The notes under the pieces were generated by a model that saw nothing but the letters and a program-made list of their open reading frames with translations, was not told where the DNA came from and ran no database searches. A stretch of DNA of 64,000 nt from an uncultured Bacteroidales bacterium. GTDB taxonomy: Bacteria; Bacteroidota; Bacteroidia; Bacteroidales; F082. Below are positions 53,826 through 62,827 of this stretch, one piece after another (within the stretch, counting starts at the first letter, position 1; each line of letters starts with the position of its first letter). The DNA lies in assembly GCA_905234275.1 (NCBI GenBank), contig CAJOHD010000010.1, positions 1 through 64,000 of the forward strand. The letters run 5' to 3'. A program made the translations under genes and the position numbers.

Positions 53826-55805
53826 ATGTGGCTGATTTTATTAGCGTTAGCAATTGGTTTGGTTTACGCCTCCCTGCTGTATCTTTTTTCGAAAAAATAT
53901 AGCAGAGCGCTGACCGTGCTGTTGTTCTCGTTGAGGACAATCGTGGTGGCAACCGTGGTGATGCTTTTCATCAACCCGTATATCAAGCAGAAAACATATA
54001 AAATTGAGAAACCTATCATCGTTTTCGCTCAAGATAAGTCAGAATCGATGGTCGAATATCCGCAAAGCGTTGATTCTGTGGCACATGCGCTTGAAAAAAG
54101 ATACGATGTGAATTATTATGATTTTGGCGATCAATACACAAATATTAGCAACGCCTTAACCACCATTTCACGTCAGTATTATAAAAAGAATGTCGGCGCA
54201 GTCATTTTGATATCCGATGGCATTGTAAATCAAGGAGTTAATCCTGAACTTAGCATCGAAAATTATCCTTTCCCGATATATTCCGTCACATTGGGCGACA
54301 CCGTTTCTTATCCAAGCATGACAATAACCGAGGTGAAATACAACAAAACTGTGCAGGCTAATATGCTGTTTCCGCTTCGTATCACTGCTAACGCCTTTAA
54401 TTTCAAGGGAGAAGAGATGAACGTCATTGTAAAAATGGACGGCAACGAGGTTGAAAATGTCATTGTGCCTGTGAGCTCGAACCGATTCTCTAAAACCCTT
54501 GATTTCAATATTGAATCCGGTAATGAGGGCGTTAAAAATATCGAAATATTTTTAACGCCGGTAGAGACGCACGGCCGTGCGTCTCAACAATCAACATCGT
54601 CACGTCGCATATTCATAACAGTAACCGACAAAAAATATCGTGTCTTGTGCATTGCAAAGGCACCGCATCCCGACATCGCCGCGATAAAATCGGCATTGGA
54701 CGACCATTTTGCATTTGATGTGAAATATGGCGGAAACATTGATGGTATTGATAATTACGATTTGTTGATTTTGCATCAATACGGTGATGAGACGTTTCAG
54801 GAAACGTCTCTACAGATACCGACATTGGAGATTGTTGGCACAAACACCGATTTCGATGCCTTCAACGAATCGCAAAAAATCGTTTCCATCAATCGCGGTG
54901 CGGCAAACACCAACCTCGATGTGAGAGGCAGGTTTAACAATGCTTTCGGGTTGTTTACAATATCTTCCGACATCAAAAATGAATTAAAATCGTATCCTCC
55001 GCTGGCTTTACCGCACTGCGAGATCGCTTTTAACGGCCATCACGACGATGCTTTAATGATGAACGTGATGGATATCGAGACCCCGAATCCTCTCCTCGCC
55101 TTTTCAACTGATTCTGATGGCAACAAACACGCATTCCTCTTCGGAACAGGCTGCTGGCGCTGGAGACTTTACGAATATTTCCATCACAAAAACAACGACG
55201 GATTCGACGAAATCTTCAGCAAAACCGTGAAATATCTTCTCACTGAGAAGGATAAGGAATTGACCATCATTCACAAAGACAATTATCTGAACACCGAAAA
55301 CATCAGCATTTCTGCGGAATTACGCAACCCAAGCAGGGAATTGGTCAATGAACCGGATTTGCACATTACAATTGATTGTAAAGACGTACGGCCGTACGTC
55401 TCTACATATGAATATGTGTTTTCAAAAGGTGAAAACAATTATCATCTAAATATTGGAATCCTTCCCGAGGGCATTTACAATTTCCGTGCTCATACTTCTT
55501 TCGGAGGTGTGGAATACAACGCCATCGGCACTTTCACGGTTGAATCGCTCGGCGTGGAGGCGCAAGATCTCACAGCCAACATCGAGCGCATGCGCTCATT
55601 AGCATCGCAAACAGGCGGAAAACATTATTATATCACTGATATTCAAGATATTATACAAGATTTGGAAAACGACAGCCGTATCACCTCCATCGCCCGGGAA
55701 GAGACCCGCTACGATGACCTGATAAACCTTAAATGGCTGTTTTTCAGTATCTTAGCTTTGATTACGATAGAATGGTTATTAAGAAAAATATTTGGGATTT
55801 ATTAA
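53826..55805 (+). CDS. VWA-like membrane protein with three palindrome-encoded insertions
   Basis: 659 residues from MWLILLALAIGLVYASLL; an upstream in-frame ATG at 53757 would span the promoter. Two N-terminal membrane helices, then IIVFAQDKSESMVEY, a D-x-S-x-S MIDAS-like motif, and VGAVILISDGIVNQGVNPE, in the pattern of a von Willebrand A domain, followed by Ig-like strands and a final membrane helix (WLFFSILALITIEWLLRKIF). Three GTAGAGACG-family palindromes code for VETHGRASQ, DETFQETSLQ and KDVRPYVST. Role unknown; such proteins occur in Bacteroidota envelope operons. slyD follows 3 bp later. Confidence 0.8.
   Translation: MWLILLALAIGLVYASLLYLFSKKYSRALTVLLFSLRTIVVATVVMLFINPYIKQKTYKIEKPIIVFAQDKSESMVEYPQSVDSVAHALEKRYDVNYYDFGDQYTNISNALTTISRQYYKKNVGAVILISDGIVNQGVNPELSIENYPFPIYSVTLGDTVSYPSMTITEVKYNKTVQANMLFPLRITANAFNFKGEEMNVIVKMDGNEVENVIVPVSSNRFSKTLDFNIESGNEGVKNIEIFLTPVETHGRASQQSTSSRRIFITVTDKKYRVLCIAKAPHPDIAAIKSALDDHFAFDVKYGGNIDGIDNYDLLILHQYGDETFQETSLQIPTLEIVGTNTDFDAFNESQKIVSINRGAANTNLDVRGRFNNAFGLFTISSDIKNELKSYPPLALPHCEIAFNGHHDDALMMNVMDIETPNPLLAFSTDSDGNKHAFLFGTGCWRWRLYEYFHHKNNDGFDEIFSKTVKYLLTEKDKELTIIHKDNYLNTENISISAELRNPSRELVNEPDLHITIDCKDVRPYVSTYEYVFSKGENNYHLNIGILPEGIYNFRAHTSFGGVEYNAIGTFTVESLGVEAQDLTANIERMRSLASQTGGKHYYITDIQDIIQDLENDSRITSIAREETRYDDLINLKWLFFSILALITIEWLLRKIFGIY
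54561..54588. repeat. GTAGAGACG palindrome, copy 2, inside the VWA-like gene
   Basis: GTAGAGACG-CACGGCCGTG-CGTCTCAAC; a perfect 22-bp palindrome core at 54564-54585. Read in frame as VETHGRASQ. Confidence 0.8.
54787..54813. repeat. GTAGAGACG palindrome, copy 3, inside the VWA-like gene
   Basis: Core GAGACGTTTC-AG-GAAACGTCTC (54789-54810) followed by TAC. The arms outside the centre match copy 2, and the centre differs on both sides in a compensating way. Confidence 0.75.
55378..55405. repeat. GTAGAGACG palindrome, copy 4, inside the VWA-like gene
   Basis: GTAAAGACGTAC and GTACGTCTCTAC flank GGCC; perfect palindrome AGACGTACGGCCGTACGTCT at 55382-55401. Read in a different frame from copies 2 and 3, as KDVRPYVST. 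Confidence 0.78.
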
Positions 55806-55808
55806 ATT

Positions 55809-56339
55809 ATGAAAGTAGCTAACAACACTTACGTAACGTTGACTTATACGTTGCACAACGACACAAAAGACGGTCCGGTCATCGACCAGGCGACAAAAGA
55901 GAAACCATTAGAGGCGATTTTCGGCCACGGGATGTTCCTGCCACGCTTTGAGGAATGTCTGCAAGGTCTCGAGCCGGGCGACAAATACGGTTTCCACCTC
56001 ACTCCTGCCGAAGGTTACGGCGAGTACAACAAAGACATGGTCTTCACAGTGAAGAAAGACATGTTCCTTGACGAGAACGGCAAGCTCAGCGAGCTCTGCA
56101 AAGAGGGTAACACCCTGCAGTTCAATGTAGGCGACGGCATCATGCCAGGTATAATCAAAAAAGTGAGCGTCGAACTCGTTGAAATCGACTTCAACCATGA
56201 GTTGGCAGGTGTGCCGCTATATTTCGAAGGCGAGATTCTCGCTGTGCGCGAGCTCAAAGAAGAAGACATGGGCGGTGGCTGCGGTCATTGTGGCGGCAGC
56301 TGCGAAAGCTGTGACAGCGGCTGCGAAAGCTGTAAGTAG
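55809..56339 (+). CDS. slyD: SlyD-type FKBP peptidyl-prolyl isomerase
   Basis: 176 residues. FKBP domain with inserted IF-like chaperone part: FGHGMFLPRFEECLQGLEPG, YGFHLTPAEGYGEYN and EIDFNHELAGVPLYFEGEIL match SlyD. The C-tail is Cys/Gly-rich (GGGCGHCGGSCESCDSG then CESCK), suited to bind nickel or other metals. It speeds proline isomerisation and acts as a cytosolic chaperone. It starts 3 bp after the VWA-like gene. Confidence 0.94.
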   Translation: MKVANNTYVTLTYTLHNDTKDGPVIDQATKEKPLEAIFGHGMFLPRFEECLQGLEPGDKYGFHLTPAEGYGEYNKDMVFTVKKDMFLDENGKLSELCKEGNTLQFNVGDGIMPGIIKKVSVELVEIDFNHELAGVPLYFEGEILAVRELKEEDMGGGCGHCGGSCESCDSGCESCK

Positions 56340-56345
56340 ATGTAA

Positions 56346-57485
56346 TTATATGATATTCATATAGTTTACATATCCATTATCAGATATTGGCATCTCATCT
56401 TTTCCCGCATATATTATTTGTGTGGAAACCACTTCTTCACCAAGGAGTTTCTTGAAATAATCAAGGTTTTTATAAAAGTCGGTGTGAATAACTTGCGCCG
56501 ACTTTATTTCGTATGCTTTAAACCGTTGTGCTTCCTGCTTCACAATATCAACCTCATGCTGTTGATCCCTATAGAAACACAAATTATTATCCTGACCTTT
56601 GTTATAAAGAGATTTCAGCATATCGCCCACGACCATGTTTTCAAAAATCTGGCCTCTCAAAGGATGATTCGAAAGCTGTTCTACAGTCTTGATACCAAGA
56701 AGATAACAAACCAACCCGGAATCAAAAAAATAAAACTTATTTTTTTTTATCAGCCTTTTACCTATGTTTTTATAAAATGGAGAAATATGGAATGCTATAT
56801 ATGACGCTTCCAACACATTTATCCAAGATTGGACTGTTGGAGCTGACACGCCAATCTCATTCGACAAACCATTGGCATTGAATTCAGTACCGACACGAGC
56901 TGCGCATAATACCACAAAACGTCTGAATTCATCCAAATTTTTCAAATTCATAACCTGCATAATGTCTCGTTGCAGATAAGTGTTATAATATTGCCGGTAT
57001 GCATCCTGCGCAGGAATCTTTTTTGCCAAGACAGCTGGATAAAATCCCCTCAACATAATATCGTCTGTGCTCGTTGACTTATCATCAGGAGTCAGCTCCG
57101 AAAACGACAACGGCAACAATGTCAGCAAAGCGGCTCGTCCCGCCATCGACTGTGTGATGTTTTGCATAAGAGAGAAATTGTTGCTGCCAGTAATGACATA
57201 GTTCAACTTTGGATTCTCGTCAACCATAACCTGGATTATCGAAAATATTTCAGGCATATTCTGAGCCTCATCAATAATCAGATTGCCTTTTGTCATAAAG
57301 AATTCTTTGCGCAATAATGACAATTCGCCCCTAACAATCTCATCTTCAAGATTCACATATCCGTAATCCGGGAATGCCATTTTACATAAAGTTGTTTTGC
57401 CAGATTGCCGTGGACCTGTTACTGCAACAACTGGAAAATAACTCTTTATACGCAAAAGTTCATTACACAAATCTCTGTTATACAT
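56346..57485 (-). CDS. ATPase of the AAA_14/DUF4143 family
   Basis: 379 residues from MYNRDLCNELLRIKSYFPVV; the longer form from 57536 is unlikely. Walker A GPRQSGKTTL, Walker B NLIIDEAQNMPEIF, then NYVITGSNNFSLM, an arginine-finger-type AGRAALLTLLPLSF, and C-terminal DUF4143 with FFDSGLVCYLLGI and LRGQIFENMVV. Function of the family is unknown; members are often acquired singly. It is convergent with slyD and has a -7 box at 57534-57541. Confidence 0.93.
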   Translation of the reverse strand: MYNRDLCNELLRIKSYFPVVAVTGPRQSGKTTLCKMAFPDYGYVNLEDEIVRGELSLLRKEFFMTKGNLIIDEAQNMPEIFSIIQVMVDENPKLNYVITGSNNFSLMQNITQSMAGRAALLTLLPLSFSELTPDDKSTSTDDIMLRGFYPAVLAKKIPAQDAYRQYYNTYLQRDIMQVMNLKNLDEFRRFVVLCAARVGTEFNANGLSNEIGVSAPTVQSWINVLEASYIAFHISPFYKNIGKRLIKKNKFYFFDSGLVCYLLGIKTVEQLSNHPLRGQIFENMVVGDMLKSLYNKGQDNNLCFYRDQQHEVDIVKQEAQRFKAYEIKSAQVIHTDFYKNLDYFKKLLGEEVVSTQIIYAGKDEMPISDNGYVNYMNII

Positions 57486-57533
57486 ATACTTAAATTTATT
57501 TTTTACATATTTAAAGTCATACTTTAATTTGGG

Positions 57534-57541
57534 CAAAATTA
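57534..57541 (-). promoter_or_regulatory. -7 promoter element of the DUF4143 gene
   Basis: TAATTTTG on the minus strand, 48 bp before the ATG at 57485. Confidence 0.5.
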
Positions 57542-57590
57542 TATAAAATTTCGATACGAAGCATCTTTTTCTAAAAAAAATTTCAATAAA

Positions 57591-57618
57591 AAAAGCCGAG
57601 GCATATGCCTCGGCTTTT
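57591..57618 (-). terminator. Terminator of outer-membrane barrel 1
   Basis: A perfect 28-bp palindrome (half AAAAGCCGAGGCAT) followed on the minus strand by a T-run, 22 bp past the stop. Confidence 0.85.
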
Positions 57619-57639
57619 GTATTTTTTACACTTCAGATA

Positions 57640-58317
57640 TTAGAATGTGTAGAAGAAACCGATTGTGATAGGTGTTGCGTAGTTGACACCAAAGCCAAAT
57701 TCGTTTGTCTTCTCTGTAAGTTCTGTACCCATGCCATCAACGTCTTTTGTAACAGTCTTCTCTGTTGCGAAACCGAGTTCAAGAATGTTGAGAGCGCAGT
57801 TCATTGAGATATTGTCTGTGAGGTTGTACTGCATACCTGGAACAACACCGATACCGAAGTTAGTTGTCTTAGGACCATCATTTGTTACAGTTGTGCCGCC
57901 CTGTTCAGCTTCAATCTTAGGTGTGCTCATCAAATACTCAATTCTTGCATCGCAATAGAATTTGAAGTTGTCAACTTCTGCGAACACATAACGGAAATAA
58001 GGAGCAAAACCGATAGTGGTTGTCTTTGTTTTGAATGTAGCAACTGGATCAAAGTCATAATCCTTTTCTGTAACTTTGCCCAGACCGAACATAAGGTCGA
58101 GACCGACACCCATGTTGTCATTGAACATGAAACCAACTGATGGGGCAAATGTGAATGTGAAAGCTTTAGGAGCATCCTGTTCAACTGTTGTTCCTGAGTT
58201 TACAGCTTTAATTTTGCCGTTTTCCATTGCCATTCCGAGGCCACCACCTACAAAGAATTGTGCGTTAGCGAACATAGCTGCTGCTACGAATGCGATTGTA
58301 ATGAATAATTTCTTCAT
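57640..58317 (-). CDS. Small outer-membrane beta-barrel protein
   Basis: 225 residues, signal peptide MKKLFITIAFVAAAMFANAQ. The mature part reads as about eight amphipathic strands (FFVGGGLGMAMENGKI, FTFAPSVGFMFNDNMGVGLD, TTIGFAPYFRYVF) and ends TPITIGFFYTF with terminal aromatic. Fits the OmpW/OprF-like outer-membrane beta-barrel group (PF13505-type). Role unknown, possibly structural. Confidence 0.85.
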   Translation of the reverse strand: MKKLFITIAFVAAAMFANAQFFVGGGLGMAMENGKIKAVNSGTTVEQDAPKAFTFTFAPSVGFMFNDNMGVGLDLMFGLGKVTEKDYDFDPVATFKTKTTTIGFAPYFRYVFAEVDNFKFYCDARIEYLMSTPKIEAEQGGTTVTNDGPKTTNFGIGVVPGMQYNLTDNISMNCALNILELGFATEKTVTKDVDGMGTELTEKTNEFGFGVNYATPITIGFFYTF

Positions 58318-58416
58318 TTTTAAATAATTTTAATTACGCCTACTCTATATGAGATTTTCGGCATCCTCTCTTATTTTGTTTATTTGTTTTTCCTCCTTTA
58401 AAGTAGTAAATCACCG

Positions 58417-58424
58417 CAAAGATA
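58417..58424 (-). promoter_or_regulatory. -7 promoter element of outer-membrane barrel 1
   Basis: TATCTTTG on the minus strand with a leader of about 100 nt. Confidence 0.5.
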
Positions 58425-58507
58425 CACATAATATCTATTGCGGTGACATTTTTTTTTCAACATTAAAAATAGTTATCAACAATAGATATTGCCGATTCAA
58501 TTATTTT

Positions 58508-59323
58508 TTAGAAGTGATAACCTACTCTTACGACAAGCTCGCCAGAATAAATATCGTTTTCGCCTTTAAACTTGTCATCTGCATATGTTGGAATGACATG
58601 ACTACCTTCTTTTAATTCATATTTGCCACTAATCTTTGCACTTCCAAGTGAATAGTAGTCAAGACCTATGCTCATCCTGTTCCATAGCATCACACCACCG
58701 CCAATCTTGAATCCGAGTGTTGTAGCGGCATCATAATCCATCTCAACTGTCTCTTTATCATAGGTGTTGCCAGTAACAGGATCTGTCTGCAATGCTGTAT
58801 ATTTAATCTCTGTATTGAAATTCGAAATCAGTCTGAAATTAGGACCGATACCGGCCTCGCCCCATATACCGACGATATTGTTGAAGTTATGGAGATAGTT
58901 GACACCAAATAAAATCGGGATGTTCCAAACATTTGGAAGGTTGAATTTGGCACTTGTAATACCAATTTCTTTTTCAATTTGTTTCTCCCAATCATTGAAA
59001 TAACTTCTTATGTCTGAATTATTTGCGTTAACAAAGATGTCGATACCACCGAAAACGCCAAATCCAGCAGGAAGAGACACTGTTACATCAAAACCGATGT
59101 TACCACCAATGCCAGCATAGCCTTGGTCACCTTTTTCATTAAGTAATGCGTATTTTGAAATGTCACCGAGAGGAAACTCTGTGGTTTTCTTGATAGCATC
59201 ACCCTGTCCGAGAGCGCCCACTGGGGTAGCTTCACCAAGGTAAACACCAAATCTGACTGGTTTCTGTGCGAAAGCGAAAACGCTGATCAGCAATAATGCT
59301 GCTACTAATGTAAATTTTTTCAT
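58508..59323 (-). CDS. Outer-membrane beta-barrel protein
   Basis: 271 residues from MKKFTLVAALLLISVFAFAQ; four upstream codons are open but start inside the leader. Strands such as GFGVFGGIDIFVNAN, NIPILFGVNYLHNFNNIVG and IGLDYYSLGSAKISGKYEL with the ending GELVVRVGYHF mark a small barrel. No ligand is evident. Same orientation as barrel 1, with separate promoters, so they are independent units. Confidence 0.83.
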   Translation of the reverse strand: MKKFTLVAALLLISVFAFAQKPVRFGVYLGEATPVGALGQGDAIKKTTEFPLGDISKYALLNEKGDQGYAGIGGNIGFDVTVSLPAGFGVFGGIDIFVNANNSDIRSYFNDWEKQIEKEIGITSAKFNLPNVWNIPILFGVNYLHNFNNIVGIWGEAGIGPNFRLISNFNTEIKYTALQTDPVTGNTYDKETVEMDYDAATTLGFKIGGGVMLWNRMSIGLDYYSLGSAKISGKYELKEGSHVIPTYADDKFKGENDIYSGELVVRVGYHF

Positions 59324-59357
59324 GGTATTAAACATTTAAAATTTGTATTCAACTCAA

Positions 59358-59365
59358 CAAAGTTA
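59358..59365 (-). promoter_or_regulatory. -7 promoter element of outer-membrane barrel 2
   Basis: TAACTTTG on the minus strand, 34 bp before the ATG at 59323. Confidence 0.5.
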
Positions 59366-59406
59366 TACATTATTTTTATACGTTTGACATTTTTTTCAAA
59401 AAAACA

Positions 59407-61404
59407 TCATTTTTTTACTTGATAAACAGTGGCTGTTCGGGCAACATTATAAATCTTCATAGTGATTTCATCGCCATTTTTCTCTGTTGGAAAAACTGCG
59501 TTTTTATCAATATTTTCAAAGCCTCCGAAAGATTTTGCGTCAGTGGTGAAGATAATTTCGTGGTCGCCGGTCTGTTTCACATTAATCTTATAGTCAGACA
59601 ATGATTTTTGTCCCCAATTAAAGACGAAAATCAGGTTATTTCTCTCGAAAACTATGGTTTTATTGTCCTCATCGGCGTTCAAAAGCCACGCTGGAGCGGC
59701 CTGCATCACCTTAGTTTTCTTAACAAAATCGAGCATAGCCTTGTCGAAATCGCCCAGCCATTGGTACTTAAGAAAGCCATTTTCTGACAGCGACCACTGG
59801 CGTTTTGCGTATTTATAGCTCCAGCCGTTGTCATGACGCGGGAAGTCAATCCACTCAGGATGTCCGAACTCGTTGCCCATAAAGTTGAGCCAGGCATCAC
59901 CGCCAAGCGTGATGGTGAACAACCTTATCATCTTATGCAAAGCGATGCCTCTGTCTATGATGAGATTCTGCGAATTTTTGTCCATCGCAGTGTACATCTC
60001 CTTGTCCATGAGCCTGAATGCCAATGTCTTATCCCCTACCAACGCCTGGTCGTGCGACTCTGCATAAGCCACAGTCTTCACATCATAAAGCCTGTTGGTC
60101 ATGGTGTAGAAAAACTCATGCATATTCCACTGCTCGTCGCTCTGGTCTTTCAGCACCTTTATCCAGAAATCAGGCAATCCCATGCCGAGACGGTAGTCGA
60201 AACCGATGCCGCCATCATCGATTTTAGCACAGATGCCCGGCATGCCGCTGACGTCTTCTGCTATCGTAATATTCTGATTATCAATATTATGAATAAGCTT
60301 ATTGGCGAGCTGGAGATATGTCACAGCGTCATTGTCGACACTATCACCGAAATATTTCCATGGGTTGTCGAATGTGGCGCCTATGCCGTGGTCTTTATAC
60401 AACATCGAGGTCACGCCATCGAAGCGGTAGCCGTCGAAATGGTACTCTTCAAGCCAATATTTCACATTTGAAAGCAGAAATTGCAATGTTTCTGTTTTCC
60501 CATAATTGAAAAGTTTCGAATCCCATTGAGGGTGCTCGCCGTCTATTCCCGACTTAAGATATTGATACTCAGTGCCATCAAAGAGATTTATTCCTTCACG
60601 GACGTTTTTCACCGTATGCGAGTGCACGAGATCCATGATAACAAGCAGACCCATGCCATGTGCAGTATCCACAAGCTTTTTCAGCTCTTCCGGTGTTCCG
60701 AAACGCGAGCTGGCGGCAAAGAAATTAGAAACATGGTAGCCGAATGAGCCATAATAAGGATGCTCGGCGATAGCCATGAGCTGCACTGCGTTGTATCCGT
60801 CAGCCTTGATGCGAGGTAACACATTGGTAATGAATTCATTATAGCTACCGACCTCTTCTTTTTCCTGCGCCATACCGACATGCGACTCATAAATCAGGAG
60901 AGGCTCATCGTTTATTGTAGGTGTCTGATTTTCAAAGACATACGGCTTTTCAGGGTTCCAAAACTGAGCTGAGAAATCTTTGGTATTCTCATCCTGCACC
61001 ACCCTATTAATATATACAGGTATGCGTTCCTGTTCGCCGATGCTCGACTGCACAAGCACTTTCAGCAGACTGCCGTGCACGAGACGGTCTTTATATTCAG
61101 AATCAGGCAGGAATATCTCCCAGATTCCGTTGCCAACGTTTTCCAGCGGGTTTGCATAGCGGTTCCAGTCGTTGAAGTCGCCGTACAGCGACAAATAATG
61201 CGCGGCGGGAGCCCATTCGCGGTACCACCAGCCTCGGCGAACACGGTCATAATGGAAACCGAAAAACTCGTAAGCCGAGGCGAACGCGTTCAAGCTTCCG
61301 TATTGTTTTTCGATGGTTTTCAATCGGTTGCAGTATCTGTCGTAACGTTTCTGCACCTCATCCGCCACCGGGGATAACCAATTGTCGTTGTCAACGATTT
61401 TCAT
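59407..61404 (-). CDS. glgB: 1,4-alpha-glucan branching enzyme
   Basis: 665 residues. CBM48 at about 45-130 (GWWYREWAPAAHYLSLYGDF) and a GH13 barrel with LVIMDLVHSH, FDGYRFDGVTSM (nucleophile D329), ITIAEDVSGMPG (acid/base E383) and AESHDQALVG (D452). It cleaves alpha-1,4 chains and makes alpha-1,6 branches in glycogen. It is somewhat shorter than E. coli GlgB and resembles the eukaryotic-type GH13_8 enzymes. A GTAGAGACG palindrome lies just upstream, before the GH13 gene on the same strand. Confidence 0.95.
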   Translation of the reverse strand: MKIVDNDNWLSPVADEVQKRYDRYCNRLKTIEKQYGSLNAFASAYEFFGFHYDRVRRGWWYREWAPAAHYLSLYGDFNDWNRYANPLENVGNGIWEIFLPDSEYKDRLVHGSLLKVLVQSSIGEQERIPVYINRVVQDENTKDFSAQFWNPEKPYVFENQTPTINDEPLLIYESHVGMAQEKEEVGSYNEFITNVLPRIKADGYNAVQLMAIAEHPYYGSFGYHVSNFFAASSRFGTPEELKKLVDTAHGMGLLVIMDLVHSHTVKNVREGINLFDGTEYQYLKSGIDGEHPQWDSKLFNYGKTETLQFLLSNVKYWLEEYHFDGYRFDGVTSMLYKDHGIGATFDNPWKYFGDSVDNDAVTYLQLANKLIHNIDNQNITIAEDVSGMPGICAKIDDGGIGFDYRLGMGLPDFWIKVLKDQSDEQWNMHEFFYTMTNRLYDVKTVAYAESHDQALVGDKTLAFRLMDKEMYTAMDKNSQNLIIDRGIALHKMIRLFTITLGGDAWLNFMGNEFGHPEWIDFPRHDNGWSYKYAKRQWSLSENGFLKYQWLGDFDKAMLDFVKKTKVMQAAPAWLLNADEDNKTIVFERNNLIFVFNWGQKSLSDYKINVKQTGDHEIIFTTDAKSFGGFENIDKNAVFPTEKNGDEITMKIYNVARTATVYQVKK

Positions 61405-61417
61405 AGTTTTTTATTTT

Positions 61418-61445
61418 GAAGAGACGCACGGCCGTGCGTCTTTAC
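61418..61445. repeat. GTAGAGACG palindrome, copy 5, between glgB and the GH13 gene
   Basis: GAAGAGACG-CACGGCCGTG-CGTCTTTAC, with the same centre as copy 2 and mutated outer bases. It fills most of the 46-bp gap. Confidence 0.75.
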
Positions 61446-61450
61446 AATTA

Positions 61451-62827
61451 TCATATTGTTATTATTATAAAACCACCTGGGTTTAATGATATATCGTATT
61501 TATCATTGTAACCACCGATTAATTTTCGTGCGTCATCCGGAATTGAAACCGTCACATTTCTGCCCTCATTAAGATTGAAATTGATGACAATCAATAATTT
61601 ATCGTCACCATGATAACGCAAAAACGCATAAACATATTGCGGATCAAAATTGTTGTACCATGGATTCGCCCACATCAGGTCGTAAAATGCGCCATGAAGG
61701 ATGGCAGGATGCGATTCACGGAAATGCAACAGATTTTTATAAAAATCAAAAATTTGTAAATTTTTGATTTTCATGTACGTGTAATCGAAAATGGATGTTT
61801 TGCCGTTATCCGAATCCTCAGCATTTTCGCCATATTCCTGTCCGTTGTAAATCATGAACGGACCGCGGTTCATCAGAGCTGACAGCGCCACAAACGGGAA
61901 CGCATTTTCTGGTTTTTGCATGAAAAATCGTGATGCCAAACGAACCTCGTCGTGGTTTTCCATAAACCGTAACATATTGTCATCCAATCCGTTAAGGTTT
62001 TTCCAGACATCAGAAACGGTGTCGGCACGCTGTCCGTAACGGTATATGTTTTCCAAAGTGTTATACAACCCAACCTTATCGTAAAGATAATTGAAACCAG
62101 CCTCAACATAACTCTGATACAGATTCGGCTGGTAAATCTCGGCTATCATGATGACATTGAACGACTTACGCAATTCAGCGATAGCCCATTTCCAGAACTC
62201 CACCGGCACCATCTCAGCCATGTCGCAACGGAATCCATCCACACCTTTCCCACACCAAAACTGCATGATTTTCAGCATTTTATGCCATGTGTCATGATTG
62301 GTGTAATTCAGTTTCACGGTGTCGTACCAGTCGTTCAACGAAGGCGTGGGCGAAAACACGTCATTTCCTGTAGCTTTTGCAGGACATTCATAATACATAT
62401 AGCCATTGTCAACTGGGGTAACAAACTTTTGATTCGGCAAAATATAAAAGTTTTCATTAGTGAAATCGCCTTTATATTCGCGTGCTAAATGGTTCGGAAC
62501 GAAATCTATAACGACTTTAAGTCCATGAGAATGAATTCGTTCGATAGTTCTTTCAAACTCCTCCATCCTATTTGCCTCGTTGTTGGCAAGATCGGGATCG
62601 ATATCGTAATAATCGACTATTGCGTAAGGTGAGCCAGCGTTTCCTTTGGTGACTGCAGGATTGGTGTCGCGCCATCCCGAGTGACGAATCACGCCTGTAA
62701 GCCATATATGAGTGACGCTCAGCGACTTAATTCTTTCAATCTCATCATCGTTGATGTCGCTGAAAGTGCCGCAACGCTTTGTCGGCGTCGCACCATAGAC
62801 TCGTGGGAAAAGCTGGTATATTATCAT
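61451..62827 (-). CDS. GH13 alpha-amylase family hydrolase
   Basis: 458 residues without signal peptide, so probably cytosolic. GH13 motifs: VVIDFVPNH, GVDGFRCDMAEM (D202), VIMIAEIYQP (E230) and MENHDEVRLAS (D293). Probably acts on glycogen or maltodextrins along with glgB, which follows it. It overlaps the oligopeptidase B gene by 4 bp. Exact bond specificity is not readable. Confidence 0.92.
   Translation of the reverse strand: MIIYQLFPRVYGATPTKRCGTFSDINDDEIERIKSLSVTHIWLTGVIRHSGWRDTNPAVTKGNAGSPYAIVDYYDIDPDLANNEANRMEEFERTIERIHSHGLKVVIDFVPNHLAREYKGDFTNENFYILPNQKFVTPVDNGYMYYECPAKATGNDVFSPTPSLNDWYDTVKLNYTNHDTWHKMLKIMQFWCGKGVDGFRCDMAEMVPVEFWKWAIAELRKSFNVIMIAEIYQPNLYQSYVEAGFNYLYDKVGLYNTLENIYRYGQRADTVSDVWKNLNGLDDNMLRFMENHDEVRLASRFFMQKPENAFPFVALSALMNRGPFMIYNGQEYGENAEDSDNGKTSIFDYTYMKIKNLQIFDFYKNLLHFRESHPAILHGAFYDLMWANPWYNNFDPQYVYAFLRYHGDDKLLIVINFNLNEGRNVTVSIPDDARKLIGGYNDKYDISLNPGGFIIITI

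Noticed and set aside
56268..56336. Cys/Gly-rich tail of slyD as a separate small metal-binding gene
   Set aside because: It is continuous in frame with the FKBP domain and matches the known SlyD tail.
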